A DNA stretch of 9,215 bases from an uncultured Clostridia bacterium (GCA_937892735.1 CALBGL010000018.1:1-9215); one strand, 5' to 3'; shown: positions 1 through 6,402, counted from the first letter of the stretch. The notes: generated by a model not told the origin, from the letters alone. Numbers and translations: made by a program.

Positions 1-43
1 ATGGTACTTGGCGGGGGACTGCCTGGGAGAGTAGGAGGTTGCC
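1..43 (+). rRNA. rrf: 5S ribosomal RNA, 3' end (partial)
   Basis: The first 43 bases match the 3' part of a bacterial 5S rRNA: an ATGGTACT block, a GGCGG/CTGCC helix closed by a GGGA loop, then the conserved GAGAGTAGG segment and a GCC end. The gene starts outside the window. It is followed at once by a run of seven T (45-51) and then a hairpin terminator, as expected at the end of an rRNA operon. The exact 3' end is uncertain by a few bases because the 5' strand it pairs with is missing. Confidence 0.88.
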
Positions 44-62
44 GTTTTTTTAATGGAAAGAG

Positions 63-87
63 AAGCTGCCAAGAGGCAGCTTTTTTT
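63..87 (+). terminator. rRNA operon intrinsic terminator
   Basis: An 8-bp perfect stem, AAGCTGCC (63-70) with GGCAGCTT (75-82), closes an AAGA tetraloop and runs into a T-tract (81-87). With the T-run at 45-51 just after the 5S end, this is a standard factor-independent stop for the rRNA operon. Confidence 0.88.
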
Positions 88-142
88 GATGGGGTGGGTT
101 AGCAATGGGTAACCAACGGCCGGCGGCTGCTCAATGGTTCGG

Positions 143-538
143 TTGATGATACCCTGCGATACGTAGTATCATCAAAGAACCGGGTTTCGCTTTCATACAG
201 CCTTAAAACTCCCGAAATTGATGATACGATGCGACACATGGTATCATCAAAATCCGGGAATCCAGGGCTCGGGGCGGAGAAAACGGCTCAAACTGATGAT
301 ACTCTGCAACGTATAGTATCATCAAAAACCACGATCTCTTGCTGCGGTGGCCCGAAATACCCCAAACTGATGATACTCTGCGGTGTATAGTATCATCAAA
401 AATTTGAATTCCATGACTGTGCAAGCCTGAAACCCTCAAATCTGATGATACAGCGCGATGCGTAGTATTATCAAAATCTCAGATTCCACGTCCGGGTGAC
501 CCTGAAGCCCCCAAAATCGATGATACTTTGATGTCAAA
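143..538. repeat. Array of 33-bp palindromes at about 75-bp period
   Basis: Five complete units occur at 143-175, 218-250, 293-325, 367-399 and 442-474. Each is a left arm (T/C)TGATGATAC, a 13-bp centre and a right arm GTATCATCAA. The fifth right arm has one C-to-T change, which would still pair as G-U on the plus-strand RNA. A sixth, degenerate unit starts at 518 (CGATGATAC) and loses the right arm. Start-to-start distances are 75, 75, 74, 75 and 76 bp. The inter-palindrome segments (41-43 bp) are not unique: most start with A-rich sequence and end in a loose GCCTGAAA-CCCCAAA consensus, so the whole unit of about 75 bp has been tandemly duplicated and has diverged. The array lies between the rRNA terminator and the promoter of the ABC operon and carries no convincing ORF. 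No cas gene is in the window. It could be a set of protein-binding sites, a structured non-coding RNA or a REP/MITE-like repeat; the sequence alone does not decide. Confidence 0.9.
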
Positions 539-604
539 TTCTGTATGGAATGAAGATATGATCTGTTCCTAATGAGAATAATATATGACGCTTCTAAAAA
601 ACTG

Positions 605-633
605 TTGACAAAAAAACAAAGAGGATTTAAGAT
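605..633 (+). promoter_or_regulatory. Sigma-A-type promoter for the ABC exporter operon
   Basis: A perfect -35 box TTGACA (605-610) is separated by 17 bp from TAAGAT (628-633). Transcription would start near 640, giving a leader of about 107 nt before the first ABC gene. It is the best promoter match between the repeat array and the operon. Confidence 0.75.
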
Positions 634-635
634 GT

Positions 636-731
636 TTTTCAACGGTGGAATCTATTGAATTGACCCCAGAAAATATGAATAAGTTCAATGGAAAGGCAAT
701 GGAGATATTCGTGCATGCCGTTTCGTGAAAA
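636..731 (+). promoter_or_regulatory. Possible structured leader before the ABC operon
   Basis: TTTTC-AACGG (636-645) can pair with CCGTT (718-722) and, across a 4-nt bulge, GAAAA (727-731), bringing the two ends of the leader together two bases before the ribosome site GGAGG (733-737). Two tiny ATG-initiated frames (675-728, 17 codons; 688-744, 18 codons) lie inside, but neither has a ribosome site. The pairing is seen in the sequence; a regulatory role is inference. Confidence 0.3.
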
Positions 732-746
732 TGGAGGAAAGTAACC

Positions 747-2546
747 ATGTTCCAACTACAACCTAAAACCTACAACTGGACGTATCTGCTTCGGCTTCCA
801 TTCGAATGTCAAGCGGTCTGTACTACTATCGTCGTGCTTCAGAAGCTGATCACCGGCCTGGTCAATGTACTATGGATTTTAGTAGAAGCCAGCTTTATCG
901 ATACGGCTTTGCGTGTGGCACAGGGCCAGGCAGGAATCGAGACAGCCATCCCCTGGCTGATTTACATGATTCTGATTATCATCTGGAAGCGGATGGGGTA
1001 CAGCCTGGGACGCGTGGCGACCCGCAAGCTGGAGATTGAGGCAGAAGCACAGATGACGGCAGAGGCAGTGAAGAAACGTTCCCGCCTGCATTATTCTCTG
1101 ATTGAGGACAAGGAGTCTTGGGAGTTGGTTAACCGTGTCAGCGGACAGATTGCCAAGAACACCTGGTATATGCTCCAGTGGACCTGCAACTTTTTAAATG
1201 CGGCCGTCAAGATCATTGGTACATTTTTGATCCTCTTCACCCGGCTTTGGTGGATGGGGCTGGCCATGCTGGCGGCGTCGGCGATATTGATTCTTCTTTC
1301 GATGAAGAGCGGGGGTAAGGTATATAAGGCATTTCAGGAGGCTGCGGTGTATCAGCGGAGAAGTGACTATCTGGGAGAAGTGCTGACTAGCCGGGAGAGC
1401 GTCAATGAGCGTGCGTTGTTTCGGTATACCGATCATGTGAATAAAGAATGGTGCAAGCAGCGGGATGTGATGAATCGAATCAATTTGAGAGCAGAAAAAC
1501 AGAAGGAAATGATGATTGTGAGAAGTGGAATGCTGACAAATGTGATTTCGATCGCATTGATCCTTCTGTTATCTCTGGGATTAACCACTGGATTGACGAT
1601 TGGTACGTTTATTGCGCTGGCAAAGGCAATTTTTGAGTTGGTAATAGTCATGAGCGGAGACGTATCCCGTTCCATCGTGATCATGACGAACAGCGTAGCA
1701 TACTTGAAAGATTTGACGAAATTCGCCAACATGAGAGAGACGGAGGGAACGAATGATCTTCCCGCTCCCATACCAATTCCCTTTGCCACGCTGGAGTTTC
1801 AGCATGTGACCTTTACATACCCGGGAGCAGAGGAGCCGGTATTGAAGGATCTGAGTTTTCGGATGGAGGCCGGAAAACACTATGCCTTTGTCGGCGAGAA
1901 TGGTGCGGGCAAGACGACGATTACCAAGCTGATGACGGGACTGTACGACCAGTATGAGGGGAAAATTCTAGTGAATGGACGGGAGCTTTCTACTTATACA
2001 GTGCCGGAGGTAAAGGCGATGTTTTCCGGTGTCTACCAGGATTTTGCGCAGTATTCGATTTCGGTAGCCGATAATATGCAGCTGGGCAGCGTCTGGCAGA
2101 TGGGGACACCCGAAGCAGACCAGAAGATGCGCCAGATCGCGAAGAAGCTGGATCTTCAGGAAGAGATCGAGAGTCTACCGAAACAGTATGATACACAGCT
2201 GGGGAGATTGACGCCGGAGAGCGTGGATCTTTCCGGTGGACAGTGGCAGCGTTTGGCGATGGCCAGATCTCTGATGAGTACCGCGCCGATACAGATTTTG
2301 GATGAACCAACGGCGGCCTTGGATCCTATCAGCGAGAGTCGATTGTATGAGCAGTTTGGCGAGATCAGTCAGGGGCGTACGACGATCTTTATCAGCCATC
2401 GGCTGGGATCGACTCGTCTGGCAGATGAAATCTTTGTATTGAAGGACGGGGGAGTCCTGGAGGCGGGCACCCATCAGGAACTGATGACTCAGCAGGGGTT
2501 ATATGCCAAGATGTATGAGAGCCAGCGCAGCTGGTATCAGGAATGA
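747..2546 (+). CDS. ABC exporter half-transporter (NisT/SpaT-like), first of a pair
   Basis: This is a 599-residue fusion of a transmembrane domain and an ATPase domain, the usual length for a half-size ABC exporter. Hydrophobic segments lie around residues 22-50, 66-86, 148-185 and 262-300. The ATPase domain has every key motif: Walker A GENGAGKT (383-390), Q-loop Gln431, signature LSGGQ (495-499), Walker B ending in Asp519-Glu520, D-loop AALD (523-526) and switch His551. The wording around the Q-loop (YQDF-x-QYSISVADN) and LSGGQWQRLAMAR resembles lantibiotic/peptide exporters such as NisT and SpaT; the substrate is therefore probably a peptide or another amphiphile exported across the membrane, but this is inferred. 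There is no C39 peptidase domain, so no leader cleavage is expected. The start is set by GGAGG at 733-737, nine bases upstream. The next gene encodes a matching half-transporter, so a heterodimer is likely. Confidence 0.93.
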   Translation: MFQLQPKTYNWTYLLRLPFECQAVCTTIVVLQKLITGLVNVLWILVEASFIDTALRVAQGQAGIETAIPWLIYMILIIIWKRMGYSLGRVATRKLEIEAEAQMTAEAVKKRSRLHYSLIEDKESWELVNRVSGQIAKNTWYMLQWTCNFLNAAVKIIGTFLILFTRLWWMGLAMLAASAILILLSMKSGGKVYKAFQEAAVYQRRSDYLGEVLTSRESVNERALFRYTDHVNKEWCKQRDVMNRINLRAEKQKEMMIVRSGMLTNVISIALILLLSLGLTTGLTIGTFIALAKAIFELVIVMSGDVSRSIVIMTNSVAYLKDLTKFANMRETEGTNDLPAPIPIPFATLEFQHVTFTYPGAEEPVLKDLSFRMEAGKHYAFVGENGAGKTTITKLMTGLYDQYEGKILVNGRELSTYTVPEVKAMFSGVYQDFAQYSISVADNMQLGSVWQMGTPEADQKMRQIAKKLDLQEEIESLPKQYDTQLGRLTPESVDLSGGQWQRLAMARSLMSTAPIQILDEPTAALDPISESRLYEQFGEISQGRTTIFISHRLGSTRLADEIFVLKDGGVLEAGTHQELMTQQGLYAKMYESQRSWYQE

Positions 2547-2550
2547 GGTG
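2545..2550 (+). promoter_or_regulatory. Ribosome site setting the GTG start of the second ABC gene
   Basis: GAGGTG overlaps the TGA stop of the upstream gene (2544-2546) and sits six bases before GTG at 2557. The in-frame ATG at 2503 has only a poor upstream site and would read 41 bases of the first gene's coding sequence in another frame. Stop, ribosome site and start lie within 16 bp, which points to translational coupling. Confidence 0.65.
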
Positions 2551-2556
2551 ATTTCC

Positions 2557-4326
2557 GTGAAAAAGAAAAACAGTTATTTTGCGCTTCTGGGGTATATGAG
2601 CCGAATCTGTCTGCGGAAGATGCCGGGCACGACGCTGTTGATGTTGGTGATAGCCATTCTGGCCGGCGTGGTGGCGGCCGGCGTGACCTTATGCAAACAG
2701 GTCTTTTTCGAAGCGGCGGAAGAGGCCATCGGAGGCATCGGTTTTCAGGGAGTGTGGCCGACATTGCTGCTTTTGGGCGGAGCCATCATACTGCAGATTC
2801 TGTTGAACAGTATGGATAAAATCTGTCGGCTGGATTTTCAGAACAAATTGACGAAAGAAGCGGGCAGTGAGCGGAATCAGAAGGCAGCTCGCGCCGATAT
2901 TCTTTGTTATGAGGACAGCCGATTTCTGGATAGCATTGAAAAGGCCAATAAGGGCATGGAGGCTTCGGTGCGAGCCTATACCATGACGCTGGGCATCTTG
3001 TTGACGATCATCTCCTATTTTGGATTTATGGGCGGATATTTCTGGACAATCCATCCGGCGCTTCTGGGGATGCTCTTTGTTTCCTTCATTCCCTTTGGTA
3101 TTGGGTCCGTGGTTCGCTATTATGTTCGAAGAAATCTGGAAAATGAAGCGGCGCCCTATCGGAGGCAGGCCGATTACTATGGGCGCTGTATCAGCATGCG
3201 GGAATACGTGAAGGAGACCCGGCTCCTGGGAGGCTTTGGCTATTTCTATCATAAGTTTCAGGAGTGTGTCGAGGCAGTGCGCCGTCTCAGCTGGAAAACG
3301 ACGAAGAAGAGCGAGATCGTGGAGACGACGCTTCGATTCTTTTCCATGACGGGGTACATCGGCACCATTATCCTGCTGTTTGTGTTTTTGTTGAACGGCG
3401 AGGTCAGTATTGCCGCGTTCGCCGCGGTGGCCTCCTCCTTGGATGCGATGGCGGATAAGATGGAGGTCTTGTTCCGCGGGGATGTGGCGGATATCGTGCA
3501 GGACATGACGATGGCCAGAAATTATATGGAGTTTCTGCAGATGCCAGAACGAAAAGGCAGTCAGACAGTAGAGGGAAAACGTGTGACTTTTGAAGATGTC
3601 AGCTTCCTGTATCCACAGAGCCAGAGGGAATCGATTAAGCATCTGAGCCTGGAACTGAAACCCAATGAGACGGTGGCGGTGGTAGGAGAAAATGGAGCGG
3701 GAAAGTCTACGTTCGCGAAACTGCTGTTGGGCCTCTATATACCCACACAGGGAACGGTGCGGATTGATGGCGTAGATACCAGGGAGTTGGATCCGCAGGC
3801 GGGATATCGGAACCTATCGGCGGTATTCCAGAATTATCAGCGGTATAAGATGAGTATCCGAGAGAATGTCTCGATTTCGGAAACCGAAAAGGAGGACGAT
3901 GAAGAGAGGATTCAGCAGGCGTTAGTACAGGCAGATTGGCATATCGATGAAGGGCGTATGACGGAGGGGCTGGATACCATGCTGGCCAAGGAGTTTGGCG
4001 GAACTGATCTCTCCGGCGGACAGTGGCAGCGGCTGGCCATAGCCAGAGGCCTCTATCGAAATCATCAGCTGATCGTATTGGATGAGCCGACCGCTTCTAT
4101 TGATCCTTTGGAGGAGAGTGCGATCTATCAAAAGTTCGCGGAGATTTCTCGCGGTAAGACGGCGGTCATTATCACCCACCGTCTGGGATCCGCCAGGATT
4201 GCGGATCGAATCTTGGTGCTGGATCATGGAGAACTCGTGGAGAGTGGAACGCATACAGAACTGCTGGCCGCGAAGGGGCAGTACAGCCGTCTCTATGAGG
4301 CGCAGGCTAAGTGGTATACAGAATAA
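2557..4326 (+). CDS. ABC exporter half-transporter (NisT/SpaT-like), second of a pair
   Basis: Read from the GTG at 2557, the product has 589 residues. The open frame extends to an ATG at 2503 (607 residues), but those extra 18 residues look like out-of-frame sequence. The start begins with a basic stretch (MKKK), then membrane segments near residues 24-45, 66-86, 143-185 and 262-295. The ATPase domain is complete: Walker A GENGAGKS (377-384), Q-loop Gln425 in FQNYQRY, signature LSGGQ (485-489), Walker B with Asp509-Glu510, D-loop ASID (513-516) and switch His541. It resembles its upstream neighbour throughout the ATPase domain and ends with a similar tail (ARIADRIL..., AKWYTE versus RSWYQE), so the two probably arose by duplication and work as a heterodimer exporting one substrate. 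Both ATP sites look catalytic, unlike heterodimers with a degenerate site. Substrate unknown; a peptide is the best guess from family resemblance. Confidence 0.92.
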   Translation: MKKKNSYFALLGYMSRICLRKMPGTTLLMLVIAILAGVVAAGVTLCKQVFFEAAEEAIGGIGFQGVWPTLLLLGGAIILQILLNSMDKICRLDFQNKLTKEAGSERNQKAARADILCYEDSRFLDSIEKANKGMEASVRAYTMTLGILLTIISYFGFMGGYFWTIHPALLGMLFVSFIPFGIGSVVRYYVRRNLENEAAPYRRQADYYGRCISMREYVKETRLLGGFGYFYHKFQECVEAVRRLSWKTTKKSEIVETTLRFFSMTGYIGTIILLFVFLLNGEVSIAAFAAVASSLDAMADKMEVLFRGDVADIVQDMTMARNYMEFLQMPERKGSQTVEGKRVTFEDVSFLYPQSQRESIKHLSLELKPNETVAVVGENGAGKSTFAKLLLGLYIPTQGTVRIDGVDTRELDPQAGYRNLSAVFQNYQRYKMSIRENVSISETEKEDDEERIQQALVQADWHIDEGRMTEGLDTMLAKEFGGTDLSGGQWQRLAIARGLYRNHQLIVLDEPTASIDPLEESAIYQKFAEISRGKTAVIITHRLGSARIADRILVLDHGELVESGTHTELLAAKGQYSRLYEAQAKWYTE

Positions 4327-4333
4327 TCAGAAG

Positions 4334-4380
4334 AAAGAGGTTTTGCGTAAACAGAAGAAGCAATAACGCGGATCCTCTTT
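4334..4380 (+). terminator. Weak terminator-like hairpin after the ABC pair
   Basis: Positions 4334-4348 (AAAGAGG...GCGT) pair with 4366-4380 (ACGC...CCTCTTT) to give about 14 pairs, with one T-T mismatch and two G-T pairs, around a 17-nt loop. The run after it (CTCTTTATTG) is only partly T-rich, so termination may be inefficient. It is the only candidate end for the ABC operon before the next promoter. Confidence 0.4.
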
Positions 4381-4390
4381 ATTGTGAGAG

Positions 4391-4426
4391 AAAGGGGAAC
4401 ACAAATAGTTCTGGATTTGTCCCTTT
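4391..4426. promoter_or_regulatory. Bulged inverted repeat overlapping the GH28 -35 region
   Basis: AAAGGG (4391-4396) and ACAAAT (4401-4406) are mirrored by ATTTGT (4415-4420) and CCCTTT (4421-4426), with a 4-base GAAC insertion in the left arm only. The right half covers the -35 area and spacer of the promoter at 4412-4440. It may be an operator or a cruciform/hairpin; it lacks the T-tract of a terminator. Confidence 0.4.
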
Positions 4427-4440
4427 GAGTATGCTATAAT
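4412..4440 (+). promoter_or_regulatory. Extended -10 promoter for the GH28 gene
   Basis: A consensus TATAAT (4435-4440) is preceded by TG at 4432-4433, giving an extended -10. The -35 at 17-bp spacing is weak (TGGATT, 4412-4417), which fits extended -10 promoters. Transcription would start near 4447, leaving a leader of about 65 nt. Confidence 0.7.
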
Positions 4441-4466
4441 TTAGAATGAAATCAAGCTATAATGGC

Positions 4467-4493
4467 GCGAATTCAGGATGAACCTGAAGACGC
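4467..4493 (+). promoter_or_regulatory. Leader stem-loop just before the GH28 ribosome site
   Basis: GCG (4467-4469) and TTCAGG (4472-4477) pair with CCTGAA (4483-4488) and CGC (4491-4493), separated by a two-by-two A-rich internal loop and closed by a 5-nt loop. It ends three bases before AAAGGAGG (4497-4504). It may stabilise the message or tune translation; no known riboswitch is recognised. Confidence 0.35.
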
Positions 4494-4511
4494 AGCAAAG
4501 GAGGAAATAGT

Positions 4512-5771
4512 ATGCCACAGGAGTTTTTTCCAGATCATACACCGATCGATTCCTGGTTTTATGATCTTCATATTCCGGAGCTGTCTGAGCTGGGGACGCC
4601 CTATGTGCTGACCGATTATCAGATTTTGGATGACGGGAGAGTCCATACAAAAGAGATTCAGCATCTGATTGATACGGCTCATGAGAATGGCGGCGGTGTC
4701 ATTGTCGTACCGAGAGGAACCTATATGACGGGCTCTCTCTATTTTAAGCAGGGAGTCCATCTGTATGTTTGCGAGGGCGGGGTACTAAAGGGAAGCGATG
4801 ATATCTCGGATTATGACCTGAAGATGACTCGGATCGAAGGAGAAACCTGCATGTATTTCACGGCGCTGATCAACGTCGATAGCGTCGATGGTTTTACCAT
4901 GTGTGGTTCTGGAACGATTGATGGGAATGGCCTGAAGTCTTGGAAGGCATTCCGGCTTCGCAGAGCATGGAATCCGGCTTGTACCAACAAGGATGAGCAG
5001 CGTCCTCGTCTGGTTTACATCTCGAATAGCCGTAATGTCCTGGTGGCCAATCTGCATTTGATAAACTCTCACTTCTGGACGAATCATATCTATCGATGCG
5101 ACCATGTGAAATATCTGAATTGCGATATCTACTCCCCGGCAGCGCCCGTCAAGGCGCCGAGTACGGATGCCCTGGATATCGACGTCTGCACGGATGTGCT
5201 GGTAAAGAACTGTCGTATGGAAGTCAATGATGACGCGATTGTTTTAAAGGGCGGCAAGGGTCCATGGGCGGATCAGGCGGAGGAAAATGGCTCCAACGAA
5301 AGAATCATCGTAGAGGACTGCGTATATGGGTTTTGTCATGGATGTCTGACGTGTGGATCGGAGTCGATACATAATCGCAACGTCATTGTGCGGAGAATTA
5401 CAGTGCATACCGGTAATAATCTGTTATGGCTAAAGCTTCGACCAGATACGCCGCAGCATTATGAATATATTACGGTGGAAGATATTGAGGGACACGACAT
5501 TCAGAATTTCCTGAACGTGAATCCCTGGACGCAGTTCTTCGACCTGAAGGGACGGACGGATAAACCCGTATCTAAGGCCGATCATATCTGTATGCGAAAT
5601 TGTGTGTGTGATTGCGGAACGTATTTCAATGTCAAGAAAGAAGACAGTCAATATCTGCTTTCGGATTTTGTCTTTGAAAATCTGCATATCCGTGCGAAGG
5701 TGAATGGGTTCCTGGAAGAGGCGATACAGAATGTGCAGGTGAACAATGTTGTGGTCGAAGAGCTGCCATGA
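4512..5771 (+). CDS. Glycoside hydrolase family 28 protein (polygalacturonase-type)
   Basis: The 419-residue product has the right-handed beta-helix pattern of GH28 enzymes, which hydrolyse galacturonan or rhamnogalacturonan bonds in pectin. A Gly-rich N-terminal part (GGGVIVVPRGTYMTGSLYFKQ, residues 60-80) and CGSGTIDGNG (131-140) are typical of the fold. The catalytic motifs are present in order: STD at 217-219 (usually NTD), DD at 240-241 within NDDAI, HG at 276-277 within CHGCLTCGSE (usually GHG), and WLK ending at Lys308 (usually RIK). The acid residues and the histidine are therefore kept while flanking positions vary, as in bacterial exo-acting members. There is no signal peptide or membrane segment, so it should act in the cytosol on imported oligogalacturonides. 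The start follows AAAGGAGG (4497-4504) by seven bases. No pectin transporter, lyase or uronate-catabolism gene is adjacent. Exact substrate is unknown; family assignment is firm. Confidence 0.88.
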   Translation: MPQEFFPDHTPIDSWFYDLHIPELSELGTPYVLTDYQILDDGRVHTKEIQHLIDTAHENGGGVIVVPRGTYMTGSLYFKQGVHLYVCEGGVLKGSDDISDYDLKMTRIEGETCMYFTALINVDSVDGFTMCGSGTIDGNGLKSWKAFRLRRAWNPACTNKDEQRPRLVYISNSRNVLVANLHLINSHFWTNHIYRCDHVKYLNCDIYSPAAPVKAPSTDALDIDVCTDVLVKNCRMEVNDDAIVLKGGKGPWADQAEENGSNERIIVEDCVYGFCHGCLTCGSESIHNRNVIVRRITVHTGNNLLWLKLRPDTPQHYEYITVEDIEGHDIQNFLNVNPWTQFFDLKGRTDKPVSKADHICMRNCVCDCGTYFNVKKEDSQYLLSDFVFENLHIRAKVNGFLEEAIQNVQVNNVVVEELP

Positions 5772-5777
5772 TGCAGG

Positions 5778-5808
5778 AAAAAGAGTCATAGAGATATGGC
5801 TCTTTTTT
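5778..5808 (+). terminator. Intrinsic terminator after the GH28 gene
   Basis: An A-run and GAGTCATA (5778-5790) pair with TATGGCTC (5795-5802) around a GAGA loop, with one T-G pair, followed by six T (5803-5808). It lies seven bases after the GH28 stop codon and 22 bases before the Nudix start. Confidence 0.85.
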
Positions 5809-5829
5809 ATGGAATAAGGAGGCAAGAGT

Positions 5830-6297
5830 ATGTCTATTCGCAGTACTGTCAAGGCGATTCTATGTAAGAAGAATCAGATCCTTTTGAACCGGTGTCAGAC
5901 CGAAACCGGAGAAATCTATTATGATTTACCGGGCGGCGGTCAAAATCCATATGAGTCTCTGGAAGAGGCTCTATGCAGAGAAATCTTGGAAGAGACGGGA
6001 TATCAGGGGAGAATCCTTCGCTTAGCTGCCTTAGCAGAGGAAATCTATGAGGAAGAAGAACTTAGAAAGTCCTATCCAGAATACGCACATCGGATCTTTC
6101 ATATCTTTGTGGTGGAACTATGGGGAGAGGAGCAAAAACAGCCTAGAGAAAAAGATTGGCAGCAGTTAGATTCCGTCTGGATTCCTCTTGCGGAAGCGGA
6201 TACGCTGAATCTCAGGCCCAGACATTTGATGGGGAGAGTTTCAGAATTGGTCAAGAACGAATTTCCAATTTATATGGGAACGATCCATGTGAAGTAA
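5830..6297 (+). CDS. Nudix hydrolase
   Basis: This 155-residue protein carries a complete Nudix box, G-x5-E-x7-RE-x2-EE-x-G, at residues 36-57: Gly36, Glu42, Arg50-Glu51, Glu54-Glu55 and Gly57. These residues bind the divalent metal that drives hydrolysis of a nucleoside diphosphate linked to another moiety. The preceding YDLPGGG is typical of MutT/ADP-ribose-type members. The length fits a single-domain cytosolic Nudix enzyme, and the substrate cannot be read from sequence. The start has a strong AAGGAGG (5816-5822) seven bases upstream. I see no promoter between the GH28 terminator and this gene, so it probably depends on read-through past that terminator or on a promoter inside the GH28 coding region. 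Confidence 0.9.
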   Translation: MSIRSTVKAILCKKNQILLNRCQTETGEIYYDLPGGGQNPYESLEEALCREILEETGYQGRILRLAALAEEIYEEEELRKSYPEYAHRIFHIFVVELWGEEQKQPREKDWQQLDSVWIPLAEADTLNLRPRHLMGRVSELVKNEFPIYMGTIHVK

Positions 6298-6326
6298 GGA
6301 AAAGAAGATAAAAGCAAGATTTGGGT

Positions 6327-6355
6327 TGAATCTTAGAGTATGGTATGGTATATTA
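6327..6355 (+). promoter_or_regulatory. Promoter for uppP
   Basis: TTGAAT (6327-6332), a 17-bp spacer and TATATT (6350-6355), with TG at 6347-6348 giving an extended -10. It lies in the 105-bp gap between the Nudix gene and uppP. Confidence 0.6.
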
Positions 6356-6402
6356 TAGAAATCAGTACAATTATGTAAAGCAATTCACATGGAAAGGGGA
6401 AG

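Noticed and set aside
143..526. CRISPR array
   Set aside because: The period and palindromes look CRISPR-like, but the central 13 bp of the repeat vary between units, the intervening segments are homologous to each other, and no cas gene lies in the window.
203..642. Minus-strand open frames of 78 and 68 codons over the palindrome array
   Set aside because: Their repeated peptide motifs come from the DNA repeat, the 74-bp spacing at one point breaks the frame relation, and neither has a ribosome site.
688..744. 18-codon ORF ending just before the first ABC gene
   Set aside because: It has no ribosome site and spans the ABC gene's own ribosome site; the peptide shows no leader or bacteriocin features.
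2689..3642. 317-codon minus-strand open frame inside the second ABC gene
   Set aside because: It is antisense to a certain gene, is rich in His and Gln with no recognisable domain, and lacks a ribosome site; it is a codon-bias shadow.
4458..4463. Second TATAAT downstream of the GH28 promoter
   Set aside because: No usable -35 box lies at 16-18 bp and there is no TG extension; the TATAAT at 4435-4440 is better supported.
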